In this document: piece by piece, positions 23,401-35,463 of the stretch | Position numbering within the stretch: the first letter of the stretch is position 1 | How the letters are laid out: each line of letters starts with the position of its first letter | DNA from: Calonectria ilicicola | Taxonomy: Eukaryota > Ascomycota > Sordariomycetes > Hypocreales > Nectriaceae | DNA length: 64,000 nt | Direction of reading: 5' to 3' | NCBI GenBank assembly: GCA_020809705.1 | Contig: CP085825.1 | Location: 4,960,001-5,024,000, forward strand | The notes under the pieces: model-generated | The model's database searches: none | What the model was told of the DNA's origin: nothing | What the model saw: only the letters and a program-made list of their open reading frames with translations | Made by a program: the position numbers and the translations under genes

Positions 23401-25803
23401 GCGCATATGCTGCTAGGGCCAGACTTTGGCTTCGGTTGGTACTAGTTTTTTTTTTCTTTTCTTTTCCTCCCTCCTCATGGTTGATGGCTGGTTTGCGTGA
23501 CCACCACAGGGATCTAGGCAGCCACGGTTTATGTAATACCGTTCTGTCCGAGAATCATCGATAAAACAAGGACGTGAACATTTCAAAGATCGAGACATAC
23601 ATGCGCTAGGCTTTGCATCAGTGCTTATAATGCGTCTGCCGACTCAGGCAGCCCTTTCCCTATGCCAACCTTAAGAGACGCGTCGCGCACCAGGACGTTT
23701 TGCTGCCAATGGAGGTGGAGCAGCTCGACGCCATGCCTGACGCCATGCCCGAGTTTCCATGTTTTAGCGCAATCTCGCTTTTCATGGTGCCTGCCATCCA
23801 CTCATTACTTGCTCCCCGATCAAGGCTCAACATCCACTTTTAGCCAATGTCTCGGAATCGGATTACAGGCAGATTACCAGGTTGACGGCTGTCAGTGATG
23901 CAACCTACTGCATTTTCAATTCTGCCCCGAGTGTTATTTTTCTGACGTGAGTTGTGGGCTTGACTAGAGCCCAGCCCGGCAGGCTCCTTAATCAACTGGC
24001 TTGATAGTGCCAAACCTTGGAAGGCTCTTACATACGTACTGTGTGGTCTGGATTTGAATCAACGGCTTTGTGGACGTCGTGTAAACTCTTTCATATGATC
24101 GGAGTTTAGCCACCTTCTTGTGGCTTTCATGAAAGAAGAAAAACCCATCTCGAAGCTTGGCAAAGTACGCGTTTATACAGGGCATCCTGGAGGGGATAGT
24201 GTGCCAAGAGCATAAAGCCGCCTCTCGGATCGAGAATTCCATACTCGACGTTGAGAGCAAAGTTGTGGTGTTTGAAGCAGTGGAAACGTTGGAGCCAGAC
24301 GGATTCAGACTAGTGACAAATCTTCTGTGGGTCACTGTTCCCCACCACGGAAGGTACAAGGTCGCATAAACTCCTGCACAGAACGAACATGGCCAGGCTT
24401 GTGTCGCCATGTGAGGTTTACGAGGGGCCAGGCCAAGCCGGGAATGGGAACTGATTGACGGCTGAAGATTCGGACCAGGCCGAACAAAGGAGTGACCTGG
24501 AATTTTTTAAGTTAAGACAGATTACACGTCAATCAGCGCAGCATTACGGAAGGGATGAGCGACTAGACTATCCTGTCTCGCCTTCGCCCGGGACTGACAA
24601 GTGAGAGTCTGACATTGACATCCACAAAAAGCAGAAACATGGATAGGGAAAACGCCCAATGATGAAGAGGTGTCGCAGACGATGACGGCAGTGTCAGTGC
24701 CCGATATGGCCTCGTTAGCGATGGCGTCGTAGGTCAACAGCGTGTGCCCGAGCCGCCCTCCCGTGGGCTAGATTGAGATGGTAGTTCGGGTCCGCATGGT
24801 TCTTGGTGGCGAGCAGGGTGCGGCATCCCTCCTGGACCAGTATAGATGGCGTCTTAAGGGGGGTGGTATTTTTTCTTCCTTTTCTTTTTAGGGGTGTTCT
24901 TTGGGAGGGGGGCGTTTTAGGGACCCTCGGGGTCCTGGCCGAGCATCATAGCGCACAGCGGCTTCTGCTTGGAGAGAAATGGCATATGGGCTGGAGAAAA
25001 AAGCGGCCGAGATGAGGCGGGCTGGATGCAGCACGATTTGATACCAGGAGGACAGATGACACTCGGGGCGTTGAATATGATACCTTGGTCTCCCAAGCTT
25101 GTCGACGAGAAGAAAGCCGTCGACACTAGGGGCCGTCTTCCCATGTCCCTGCCCATGCGAGCTCCATAGCATCCCATGCGCTACGGGACCATGTTACCAC
25201 GCTTCGAGCTAGGCTTGTCGCAGTCGACCGACTCCACCCTCACGCCAACGCCAGCCGCCCCTGCAAGCTGCAACCGATGTTGGCGCTGGTGCTGGCGCCG
25301 CCGCCGCAACCAAAAGGATAAACCCATCTTAAATAAAGGGCCTACTTGCCCATCTCATGTGCGGAGGGTTTCTGCGAAGGGGGAATGCTTCTTTGCGCCA
25401 TCGCCGAAGCCTACCTATCGCCTGCTTTCCCGCCTTGTCGACTCGGCTGTCCCGCATAATCTTCCATACCATACCTGACTCTGTTCGAGAACGTCTCCAG
25501 CCCTGTCTCTGCTGGCCGGCGCCGCTATCCCTTAATTCGGACACGCAGGACATCCGGTAAACCGACCAGACCTGCCTCCGACAAGGCTCATCATCACTGC
25601 GAGAGCGAGCCTCCGCTTCGATTGTAAATTTCTTTGGAGCCCGCATCCCAGCGCAGCAATCGACTTGCTTCTCCCCCCCATATCCGCACAACGCTTTGCG
25701 CCCACGCGACGACGACCTCGCCTCCCTCCCGACCCTACCGCACAGCAATCCCACCTAATCACAGGCATTAGCGAGCCCATCGCTAACCCCTCCGCCCATC
25801 ATA
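20430..25803. other. 5.4-kb divergent gap between spe3 and G-alpha
   Basis: No intact gene is recognisable on either strand. The frames present are short, and most lack protein-like composition. One exception is a helical-looking island at about 24148-24369, described separately. Homopolymer runs occur (A11 at 21959-21970, T9 near 23446). The right part, from about 25200, is C/T-rich and probably contains the G-alpha leader. Confidence 0.45.
24148..24369 (+). other. Protein-like open island, unrecognised
   Basis: The plus-strand frame reads SLAKYAFIQGILEGIVCQEH, then SRIENSILDVESKVVVFEAV and LEPDGFRLVTNLLWV before stopping. It has no upstream exon I can identify, and the longer minus-strand frame over the same bases (23988-24410) has less natural composition. 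It could be a relic of a lost gene or chance. Confidence 0.18.
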
Positions 25804-27207
25804 ATGTGTTTTGGTCGCCGAGAAAAGAGCGGTGATCGCGGCACCGCTCGCTCTCGCGAGCTCGACCGACAGATCCGCCAAGATGAAAAGCGCATGTCGA
25901 AGGAAGTGAAGCTGCTCCTGCTGGGTGCGTCTGGACCGAAAACCACTAATTGATTGCTACGATGCTGACCAAGATTTACAATTGCAGGAGCTGGAGAGTC
26001 TGGAAAGTCAACCGTGCTCAAGCAGATGAAGCTCATCTATTCCCAAGGCTTCAGCAAGAACGAGAAGCTGGAGTGGAAGCCCGTCGTGTTCAACAACATT
26101 GTGCAGTCATTCAAGGTCATCTTCGAAGCCATGGAGGAGCTCCGTATCCCCTTCGAGAACCCAGAGAACGAGGTAGGCAGCCCCGTTTCCCTCGTGGGAT
26201 TCCCCACGACCAACTGCCTTGGCCCGAGACTACGGCGGGGCAGCTGGTGCATGAAAGGGTGGATGGAATGAGACACGGACATGTTGCTAATGGACATTTA
26301 GAAACACATGGCCCACATACTCGTTGACCACGAAATTAGCCCGCAGGAGCGACTTCCTGTGGATTACCTGGAGCCCGTGAAGACGCTGTGGGCCGACCAT
26401 GGTGTCAGAACGGCCATTTCCAAGGGCAATGAGTACGCCCTGCACGACAACCTGTCATAGTAAGCAGCCCTCCCCCCCTCACGACGCCTGCGGCATCGGC
26501 GCACTGACACAAGAGTGAAGCTTCATCGAAGATGTCGACAGAATTTGGGCCGAAGATTACGTGCCCAACGACCAGGACTTGCTTCGATCGAGATTAAGAA
26601 CCACGGGTATCACCGAGACCATTTTCGACCTTGGACAGCTCACTTACCGCATGTTTGACGTGGGTGGACAGCGATCCGAGCGAAAGAAGTGGATCCACTG
26701 CTTTGAGAATGTCAACTGCTTGCTTTTCCTGGTCGCCATTAGTGGCTACGATCAGTGCCTCGTTGAGGACAAGGACGGCGTATGCGAACCCTCCGCCCTC
26801 TGCGGGCTAAAACCCCAACCCCCCAAAAATGGCCAATGGAAAGCTAATTGTTTGCGATGCAGAACCAAATGAACGAAGCACTGATGCTTTGGGAATCGAT
26901 TGCCAATTCGCACTGGTTCATCAAGTCGGCGCTTATTCTGTTCCTCAACAAGATGGATCTGTTCAAGGAGAAGCTGCCCAAGAGCCCCATTACCGACCAC
27001 GGCTTCACGGATTACCACGGCCCCAAGGACGACTACAAGGCGGCGAGCAAGTACTTCCTGGACAAGTTCCGCGCACTGAACCGAAACACAGAAAAGGAGA
27101 TTTACGGACACTTTACCAACGCGACCGACACAAACTTACTGAAAATCACCATGGCGTCGGTGCAGGACATGATTATTCAGCGAAACCTCAAGCAGCTCAT
27201 ACTATAA
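25804..27207 (+). CDS. gna-2: Heterotrimeric G-protein alpha subunit, group II-like (GNA-2/GanA type)
   Basis: This is the GTP-binding alpha subunit that relays receptor signals. Exons are 25804-25924, 25988-26172, 26302-26459, 26521-26779 and 26863-27207, giving 355 aa, the usual size. The P-loop is [13 protein letters not shown] (residues 41-48 are GAGESGKS). The switch I arginine lies in RLRTTGI, switch II in [15 protein letters not shown] with its catalytic Gln, the base-specificity loop is FLNKMDLF, and the ring-contact loop is TNATDT. The N-terminus is MCFGRREKS: Cys2 could be palmitoylated, but there is no Gly2 for myristoylation. The C-terminus NLKQLIL lacks the pertussis-toxin cysteine. 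These two features, from memory of fungal families, favour group II over group I (MGCG..., C at -4) and group III (MGAC/MGNC...). The group assignment is less certain than the G-alpha call. Confidence 0.95.
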
Positions 27208-28254
27208 GGCAGTGGTTTAGACCTTTGTGGTTGTCCTCTCCTCGGCGAGCATCCCCTCGCGCATTCCATTCACGCGCGCACGACTCTCGGCTCGTTCCAA
27301 TAATTACATACCCCGACCTGGGCAATAATAGAGAGGCTGACCTGGGGCTCTGGAGCTCGGCGGTATTATACTCTGTTGCAGTCATGGCCTGTTTATTTTA
27401 ACGACACGATACTCGACATTTTTAGCCCAAACCACACGCAGCCAATTTTTTTTTCTCTTCTACCATTCTCTATACATGTACGATTCAGAGCGCAGCTGGT
27501 TGGCAAACCAGCCCCGGAAGCTTTATTTGTCTTATATACGCCATATACTGGTTACAAGGGCTACGGCAAAGGAGTTTTTTTTTCCTCCTCGCATCGCTGA
27601 GGTCAAGGCATGGCTCAGGTTGCTGTTGGCGACACACAAAAGACCCCGTTTGGGAGAAGCATCTTGAGATATACGAAAGGCTCACACACACGTGAGACCT
27701 AGACGACGATCCTGATGGTCATGACAAAGCCATGGTCGAGCGGAAGAGGGGTAGTTGACTGGAAGAGCAGCAAGGGATAGAGCGGCACTTTGTCTTTTTT
27801 GTCCATCTGTTTTTATTACTCTTTTTTTTATTATTTTGTCTGTCTAGCATGATACCAAGGTGCCTATGCTTTTAGTGCCCAGCATTGGTGGAGGTGGAGG
27901 TGGAGAGGGATCTGTCCTGCTCGTTGCGCATGGCTCAATGATGTGACGATAAAAGCAACAATAGGAGATATTGACTAAGAGAGCGCGTTGAGATGCATTC
28001 TGTAACACTCAGTTCCGTTAGCGGTGACCCCAGTGGCTTACTCAGTGTCTGTGTGTTTATGCAAGCTAGATGAGAGAGTACCGTGCTGATCGGTCAGAAG
28101 CTGGCCGTGGTCAGGCAAGGGTCGAGTCTGGGGAGTGGAGCTGAGGGCATGGCGGCGGGCTTTTTTGCTTGCTTTTGGAGTGAATCTGATGACTCGGGCT
28201 GGCGGCGTATGGCTGCGTGAGATGCGGGTGCAGCTCAGACATGCAGTGGCAGGA

Positions 28255-28341
28255 CACATACGCCCACATTCGCCCATGGTCGCCCACATACGCCCACACG
28301 CACGCCCACACACACACACACACACGCACATACATACATGA
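28255..28341 (+). repeat. CGCCCACATA minisatellite running into (CA)n
   Basis: A degenerate 10-bp unit, CGCCCACATA/CGCCCACATT/CGCCCATGGT, is repeated about four to five times and passes into CACACGCACGCCCA and then a (CA) run ending CGCACATACATACATG. It is tandem and imperfect, and lies in noncoding sequence. Confidence 0.8.
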
Positions 28342-30928
28342 ATGATGTACTGTATGGAGGTAGTGTGTAGTGAGGTACATGGATCCGCCCAAGGCATGCT
28401 AGTGAGCAGAAAGGCGCAATGAACGGGACTAAGAGGGGGGAGGAGAAGGGAAGGGCCAACAACAAGACGTGGTCTGTGTGAAGGCGCTAGGAACATGGCC
28501 ACGAGGGGCCCAGAGCTAATTACCTCCTCGGAGGCTTTTTTTTTTTTGTTATTTCCTTGCTAACCTACCTATATCCATTCTGTCATCGGATGGAAGGGTC
28601 GGGGAGTGAGGGAGGGGGTGAGGTAAAGATTGTCTGTCTGTCTGTCTTTCATCTGCCGGGCGTGGCATTGAAAACGTTGGGGATGGCTCCAGGTATCGTA
28701 TTTTCCTTCCTTTTTCTTTTTGTGGTGGACGTGGATTCAGGTGAGGACGGCGTCGTATAGTGAGTCCGTGATGGCTTCCGCCAACGCGAGAGCCCCTCCC
28801 CGCCCGTCCCTTGCTCTGCTGCCCCCATCTGCCCCCATCTGCCCCCCTCCGTTGGGCGGAGCCAAGCCTGCGCTTGTCCGTGCGCTGCGTCCCTCTCTGT
28901 GCCTCTCTCTCTTTCTGTCCGTCTGTCTTGGGAGGAGGACCAGAAGGTCCCTGTGCTCTCTGCTGCTGGCCTGCCGGCGCAATTCATTCAAGGCCACGGG
29001 TTTGCGTTCGGATTTCATCCCCATCCCATCCCCCCCTGCTGCCCCGGCCCCCGAAAGACCGCGCTCGGATGCGATCGGCCGGTGCGGGCTCGCCCCTGCG
29101 GTGGCTGAGACCTTGGTAGTAATCAGGTAACAAAAAAATAAGAGTCACTGACCGAGAAGCCGGAGGGAGGAACAGAAGGAGGAGGGAACGCGCGAGGAGG
29201 GAAGGATCGGGGAAAGAGGATTAGACGGGAGGAAGGGGGGGGAGGCGACAGAGCGTTCTCGATGGGGGCCTCTCTTGCCTCCGGATGGAGATCGAGACCC
29301 GAGTGCCAGAGAATGACGTATCCCGCGGAAACTTTTCGTCTTGTCTCGTCTTTTTCCGTCTTCTTTCTTTTTCCCTCTCCTTTGGGTTCCCTTGGATTCC
29401 CTTGGCCGCAGAATGGGCTTGAGGCGCTTGTAATTGTCTTAATATAGCCCACATCACCACCCAGAGTTGAGTCAGTTGGCAACCATCCTGATCCCTGGCT
29501 GTGTCCGTTTTTCGAACCGTTGTATCTGTCATTCGGTACCCGGCAGCTAACATGTACCGGGGTTTTCTCTTTTCTTTTACACCCCTCTCTACCTTACCCT
29601 GTTTTCCCTTTTTTTCTTTTCTTTTTGGAAACAAGCCGATTCGTATTTGATGCAACGTTCGCATCTCGGCGGTTCCTTGTCGAGCGCACATTCCCTGTCT
29701 TTATCGAGCATGATATATTCCTTTGAATGAATCATGTCCTCGGTTGCTGAGGGCTGAGCCGAGAGAAGAAAGCAATTGGTACTTCTCTTGTGCACTACAA
29801 ATGACATAGAATAAAAGACAATGACGCGGCCTAATCATTGAAGTCACTCCTGCACTTGGTCAGCATGCATGATATCTGAGTTTGCTGGTTGGAGTTCATA
29901 AGTGATGATGAAGCCACCACCCACCACGGGTGAGGCGCTCCTCTCATGACACTAAGCAGTCTAGGCCCACAAACTCTGAATTGGGGATGCCTATGACTAC
30001 GGAATATGCTTGCAAATATTGGTAGAAGCTGAAGTAATCGTCTCTGTGGTTTGGGATTTAGAATTGTGCGATACAGCCGCACAAGCTTGGCGACGTTGTA
30101 AAGAAAGGGGCCCTTCCGGTCCTGGGGGGGGACCTGGAGCAAGCCAAGAAATGACAAGCTATTATCCTCGAGGGCGATGCTGCTTTTTCTTCTCTCCAAT
30201 CCATGGAGCGATTGGCTTTCACAATTCATCTTGTTAATGCAACTGTACATGTTGCTGTTGAAATAATAGCCCAGTGTCATGTGTTGATGTCACGTGTGAA
30301 ACATTGGATGGCGCCTCTTGGGCGGTTTTACTACGGCTCGACTTTGAGGCCATTGCGTTGCCTTGGAGAGTTCCTGAAGAACAGGATACTGTTCTGTCTT
30401 TTTTCTTCTCTGCCTCGTTCTTCTTTTTCTACTTTTAATATTTTAATAATTTGGCCTCAAGAATAACAACAGGTGGCTGGCTAAAGCATTGGGAGTTACG
30501 TGGGAACTTCATGTCAACCAATATCAAGACGCTGGCTTGGGAATACGTTGAGACGAGACATTATGAACGGGAACCAAAATGAACAAGGGAAAAAAAATAA
30601 AGAAGAGATAGGCTGGATGCTTCTGGGAATAGAAGCTGGTAGCTAAGAAGAGGGGAAAAATAAAAGGAGAGACCAATAGAATAGGAAAAAGGGAAAAATA
30701 AAAAAACGACCAAATACAAGATAATTTCATGGGGGTGAAGGGAGAGACGAAATAAATTTGTCGGACCCTTGGCTACAAATCAACCCATCCGAGATTTACG
30801 GATCGAAACAAGTCCTTCCTTTCCGTGCGCGCGAACCATATTGTTTGTCCTTCCCAAACGCCAACTGTGACATCTTCGTAAAGTCATCAAAAAGCGAATC
30901 CCGCAAAACACACAGACGGCACATGTTT

Positions 30929-30961
30929 GCCCTCGCCCTCGCCCTCGCCCTCGCCCTCGCC
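30929..30961 (+). repeat. (GCCCTC)n hexanucleotide repeat
   Basis: Five and a half perfect copies of GCCCTC lie about 155 bp beyond the igo1 stop codon, so probably in its 3' UTR as GAGGGC on the transcript. The length is likely variable between strains. Confidence 0.85.
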
Positions 30962-31117
30962 ATCCTCCGGGGGGCCCTCATACAAGAAAATTGGGGGAAA
31001 AAAGAAAAGGAAAAAAAAGGGGTACTGGCCATTTTTTGTTTTTTTTTTGCTTTTAAAAACCCGGCACTGCAATTGTTTTGTGTGTATCTGTGCCCTTTTT
31101 TCCTCGCGCTCGTCACC

Positions 31118-31904
31118 TCACCTTCGGATAGGGATGGCCTCGCCGGCAGCAGCTGGGGGGGCAGCAGCGGCGGCGGCTGGGTCCTGGGGCTTGTCGCCGT
31201 CCTGAGCGGCCGTGTTCTCCTGCACGCTGGAGTCGTCGGCGCTGGTCTCGCTCTTCAGGAAGCTGCTCTCCTTGACGGGGCTGCTGGCCTGGATGCCGGG
31301 GATGGAAGCGTGGTGGGTGTGCTTGGGGACGTTGGCGGTGCCGTTGATGGGCGACGAGAGGTGGGGGATGTTCTCGGGGACGGGGTGCTGCGAGCCGACG
31401 GCGCCCGACTCGACGCCATCACCCTTGCCGGCCTTGGACATGGCATAGTCGCCCGAGTCGAAGTACTTGCGGTCCTTGAGGTGCTTGGCGAAGTGATCGG
31501 AGCGGGAGGGGAGCTTGCCGTAGAGGCGGAAGAGGCGCTGCTCCTCGGGGGAGAGGGACTGGAGAGCGGGGGAACAAGAGCCCAGTCAGTAATGGTTTCT
31601 CTTTTTTTTTTTATTAATTTTATTTCTTCTTCTTCATCTTTTTGTTCTAGTAATAGTCAAGAGGAGAAGGAGGAGGAGGGGGAAAGATGAGGCAAATTCG
31701 TGGCATCGGACGAAAACGAGCGTGGGTTGCCGCCGCGAGAGAGCGTCGGGTTCTTCGTCGTCATCGTCGTCGGCCGTCGACATGATGGCAAGGGCGGTGG
31801 GCGGAGGAGGGGTAGCTGAGGTGCTTTTCCAAAATGGCCTGTGCATTGTTGGGCTTCGACGGGCTTACCTTGACGTCGACCTTGTTCTTCTGGTGAGGGT
31901 TCAT
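31118..31904 (-). CDS. igo1: Endosulfine-family protein (Igo1/Igo2, ENSA/ARPP type)
   Basis: When phosphorylated by the Greatwall-type kinase Rim15, this small protein inhibits PP2A-B55 and promotes quiescence and mRNA protection after TORC1 inactivation. Exons are 31869-31904 and 31118-31558 with a 310-nt intron, giving 158 aa. It starts MNPHQKNKVDVK and continues SLSPEEQRLFRLYGKLPSRS. The invariant kinase target motif is present as KYFDSGDYAMSKAG with the phospho-acceptor Ser47. VPENIPHLSSPI is also typical. The C-terminal half is low-complexity with an Ala/Pro run before the ending GEAIPIRR. The final TGA overlaps a GTGAGG that could act as a splice donor, but the IPIRR ending matches the family. 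The 310-nt intron is long and contains an in-frame-looking Asp-rich ORF that I regard as noise. Confidence 0.93.
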
Positions 31905-33251
31905 GGCGACGGGGGAAGTGAGAATTCTGCGGGAGGGTGGTTGTGTGATTGCAGCGGACCGAGGACTTTGCAGGAGGTAGAATGAAACGAAGCCTTCTTT
32001 TTTTTTTGGTGGTTGCGTGTGTGTCGGACAGGCGGTTTTGGAGGGATGAGGTTGGAAGGTTGTCTTGAGACTGGGGGATTTTTTTGGGTGTGAGCGAGCC
32101 CGAGCCAGCAGCAGAAGCGCAGAGGGGCAGCAGTGCGGTAGGTGCTGAGGGGGGGGCAGCAGGCGGGTGCTGATTGGCCGGGCAGGACCCCTTGGGGTGG
32201 GTGGGTGTGTGTGATGTAACTTGGGCTTTGGGCTTGGCTTTGGCACCGCCCGCCGCTTATAGGGGTCAAGGGCCCAAAGGACCACACAGTCCACACCCGC
32301 CCACGCTGCATCCAGCGGGTGCGCTCTCGCCCAGTGCATCCAGCGGGGCGGTCAGTCATTCAGTCAGTAAGCCGAATCTTGCTGGCTGCGCGCGTGAAAC
32401 GACAGCCAGTGAGTGAGCGAGTCCATACTCGGCAGTGATGTGAACCCTTCCTTGCTGCTGCTGTTACCACTGCTCTCAACTCGCCCAACAACAGTCTCTC
32501 CCCCTCCATTCGTGCTTCGTCATCACATGAGCGAACCCAGCCCGGCATGATGCGAAAGCCTGGCCATCTCCCGGTCCCTGATAGGATGCAAGCTTCTGTG
32601 CTGCATTAGCTCCCTTTGACTCGCTCTCCTGGGTAAATCTAGAATGCATTGGAGAGGTGCCACTCGGTACCGTATATCACACTTTTGATATGTCCGTCCC
32701 CTACCTACCTGCCTACCTACTGGCCGCATTGTATCCGTGCTACCGAAAACAAGACAAGAGAGAAACTATGATGGCAGCAACCAGCCAGTCATCCATCCCC
32801 GGGGCTGCCCAATTCTCTCCCGCCCGCAACGCTCTTATTGCATGAAAGCCGCCGTGTATGCAGAGAGATATGCCATGGCATGGCATGCCATACCATGGCA
32901 TTCCATTGTCATCAACTGACCGGGGGCATGGGTTATGGGGCTGCAAGCATGGCCACGGTTTGGGTCCGGGCCTGGTGCCTGGTTCATCGTCCCTGTTCCC
33001 AACTGAGACAGACGACGACTTGCCGTAGAAAGAAGTCAAGACTGATCATCACCACCCTCTTTTTTTTTCTCAAATTAGTCGTTAATGCTGGCCCGTCTCG
33101 TCTACTTCCGGCTCGCCTCGGCTCCCCTTGGGAACATCAGAGTCCACACACGACGGGGAGCCACTTTAGGCACCCGAGGGGACCCAGGCATTTCCCTCGT
33201 TGGGCACATATGTCTTTTTCTTGACTGGTCGAGCCCTTCCCTTGACTTCCC

Positions 33252-33306
33252 GGGTTATTTTATTTTATTTATTTATTTATTAATTAATTATTTTATTTCC
33301 TTTTAT
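33252..33306. repeat. A/T-only TTTAT/TTAA tract
   Basis: This stretch of about 55 bp is built of TTTTA, TTTA and TTAA units, almost without G or C, within otherwise balanced sequence. It is simple-sequence DNA in the igo1-gsh1 gap. Confidence 0.75.
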
Positions 33307-35398
33307 TGACGAATTCTAAGGGAGCCGCGTTGCCCGGAGCGCGCCGCCGCCATGTCGGTTTTACGGCATGCATACTGTGGTTACTTCCTAGAGACCCTCC
33401 GTGCAGGTGGTTGTTGCACTAACATTGATACGACCTGCACGCTGAAGAATGCGTTAACTGCAAGCACAGATAGGCGCGCCTCGATAATGTCATGGGCTGA
33501 CTGTAATTCGACTTGCTCATGTCGAGGTTGAACAAGACGAAAAAAAAAAACTATGCTCCATGTGGAAACCATCCCTTCAAGCGCTATCAACTACGAACGA
33601 GATGGCTCAGCCCAACACCCTCACCGTCCGCCGCCACCCCATTTACACTGGAGTGACATTCCTTTAGAAAACGAAGCACAAAGAGAGCTATTCCCATCCG
33701 TCATTCCGATGCTTCCATGCCATTATCACTACCCAACCCATGTGCGGGCTGAGTTGCTAGTCTCCTTTGCTCCGTCCCGTCCACAAGTTCCCCCCCGTAA
33801 GCTCCCATGTGACCTAGGCAGGACCGTGGCTAGAGGAGGAGGAGGAGTGAGTGAGTGAGTAAGCAAATAAGAGACAAAGGCAGGAGAAAATACGTCACGG
33901 GAACATGTAGATCGCTTATTCAGAGTCACACAAGGAGGAGAAGAAAAAAGCAAAGAAAGCAGAGTAACAGCGAAGAAAGTGCAAAGATTGCCATGGACCT
34001 AAGCCAGTCCTGGCGCGGTTGCGGGCGGCGCTCGTCGCTATCCCCGAGCCCAACGCACCCCGCAGCCGCGGGTGAAGCGGCAGCAGCTCGCGAGGACGGG
34101 CTTGGCCGCTCAGCAAGAGGCAGAGTTTCAGCAGCGCACCAGCGGGATTCCCACGAGAGAATAGCGCGTTGCGTGTGAGTGCATGTTGGTTTGTGTGTGC
34201 CGGAGTTGGTGTGCCATACCAACAGCCTTGGCTTGCGTTGAGGTTGGCGTTGGCGCTGGCGTTGGCGTGCGGGCGTGGCAAGGTTCAGCCTGGTGAGAAA
34301 CTCAATTGTCGATGCTTTCAATCCTCAAATGCCAACCACGGAATGCCCATTATCTAGAGGCTTGATGGCCCCATGCGCGCTATCTTAGGCATTTCTCTTT
34401 TCTACACGTAGTTTCGGAGTTGCTGCTGTTCCCACCAGACGGTTGAAGAAGAGTGTTTCAGAGGCATGCCAGAGCAGGTAGAGAGACTTGTTTCTGCTAC
34501 ATGCAATGTAATACTCACTTGTCCTACCACACTCGCCCTCGCAGCGAATCTAGCCCCTTCGCACTGTAGCCAATCAACTGGCCGCTCATGGCCGGACGAT
34601 CCCGTCGTCCAAAACTTGCAAAATGCCATGCCACGAGGCGGACTAGGGCGTTTAGTTCATATCCGCCTTACTCGTGCAAAATCGGTGCTGGGGGACCCTT
34701 TGAATAGGCTCATCTTCAGCTTCGCTGGTTGCTTCTAGAGCTGCAACAAGCCAATGGTCTCCTTGGTCAGGCAGCTTAGTGCAATTGTCTAGCAGTGTGG
34801 AGACACGGCGAGAAACCTGGATCCGACTGATTTCCCTTCTTGATCTTTGATGCATCTCAAACAGATGAGGCACTTGTTGTGTGTGTACCTTGTGGTCCAT
34901 CCGGGTGCAACTCGGTTAGCCTATCTGCACCAGACACATCTCAATGCTCCCCTTCACCCCGCAAGATAAAAAACCAAAACCAAAAAAAAGAAACCGTATT
35001 TATCCCCTATCACAGGACCCCCACATTGTCGAGGACGTGATGGCCGGCACTCAGTCTTGCTCCCGTCTTGCAGTCCTGCATCATGCCACATGCGGGGCTT
35101 ACTGTGCACGATGCACTGCACCTTTGTTGTGAGCCGGCGAAAGCCACGAGGTTGAAGTTGCCGACGGGTCGAAGAGGACCGGCGACTGCAACCCAACTGG
35201 CCATTCGCAACGGAGTATTGTCATGTTCCTAGACATGCTTAATGCCGCTCTCCGGCGCAGTTGCTACTTTTCTCTCTTGATTTGTGACTGTCTCCAGAGG
35301 GCTTGGTTCTTGCATGGGTTTATCCGGAGCAATGCTTCCTGGCTGAGCGCTTGCGGCGCTTGTTGAATTTTGAGATATTGTCTCATCTCAACAAGTAG

Positions 35399-35463
35399 AG
35401 CGAGAGAGAAAGAAAGAAAGAGAGAGAGTGTGTGTGTTTGTGTGTCAGTGTGTGCATGTGTGT
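35399..35463 (+). repeat. (GA)n followed by (GT)n microsatellite
   Basis: AGAGCGAGAGAGAAAGAAAG is followed by a GAGAGAGA run, then GTGTGTGTGTTTGTGTGTCA and further GTGT. It is a compound microsatellite in noncoding sequence. Confidence 0.8.

Larger units (their letters stand above)
27208..31117. other. 3.9-kb intergenic region G-alpha / igo1 (3' ends)
   Basis: The two flanking genes converge on this region. It holds simple repeats (28255-28341, 28632-28648, 30929-30961), C/T-rich tracts at 29320-29420 and 29580-29625, and a minus-strand frame at 29831-30280 whose protein character is doubtful. No gene or RNA recognised. Its length is far more than two 3' UTRs need. Confidence 0.45.

Noticed and set aside
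29831..30280. 149-codon minus-strand frame with a helical-looking middle
   Set aside because: It contains FLYNVAKLVRLYRTILNP and similar stretches, but has no domain, no partner exon and no better codon use than other frames. Too weak to call.
31634..31846. Asp-rich frame inside the igo1 intron, considered as an alternative first exon
   Set aside because: The exon encoding MNPHQKNKVDVK matches the endosulfine N-terminus and splices in phase. The intron frame does not.
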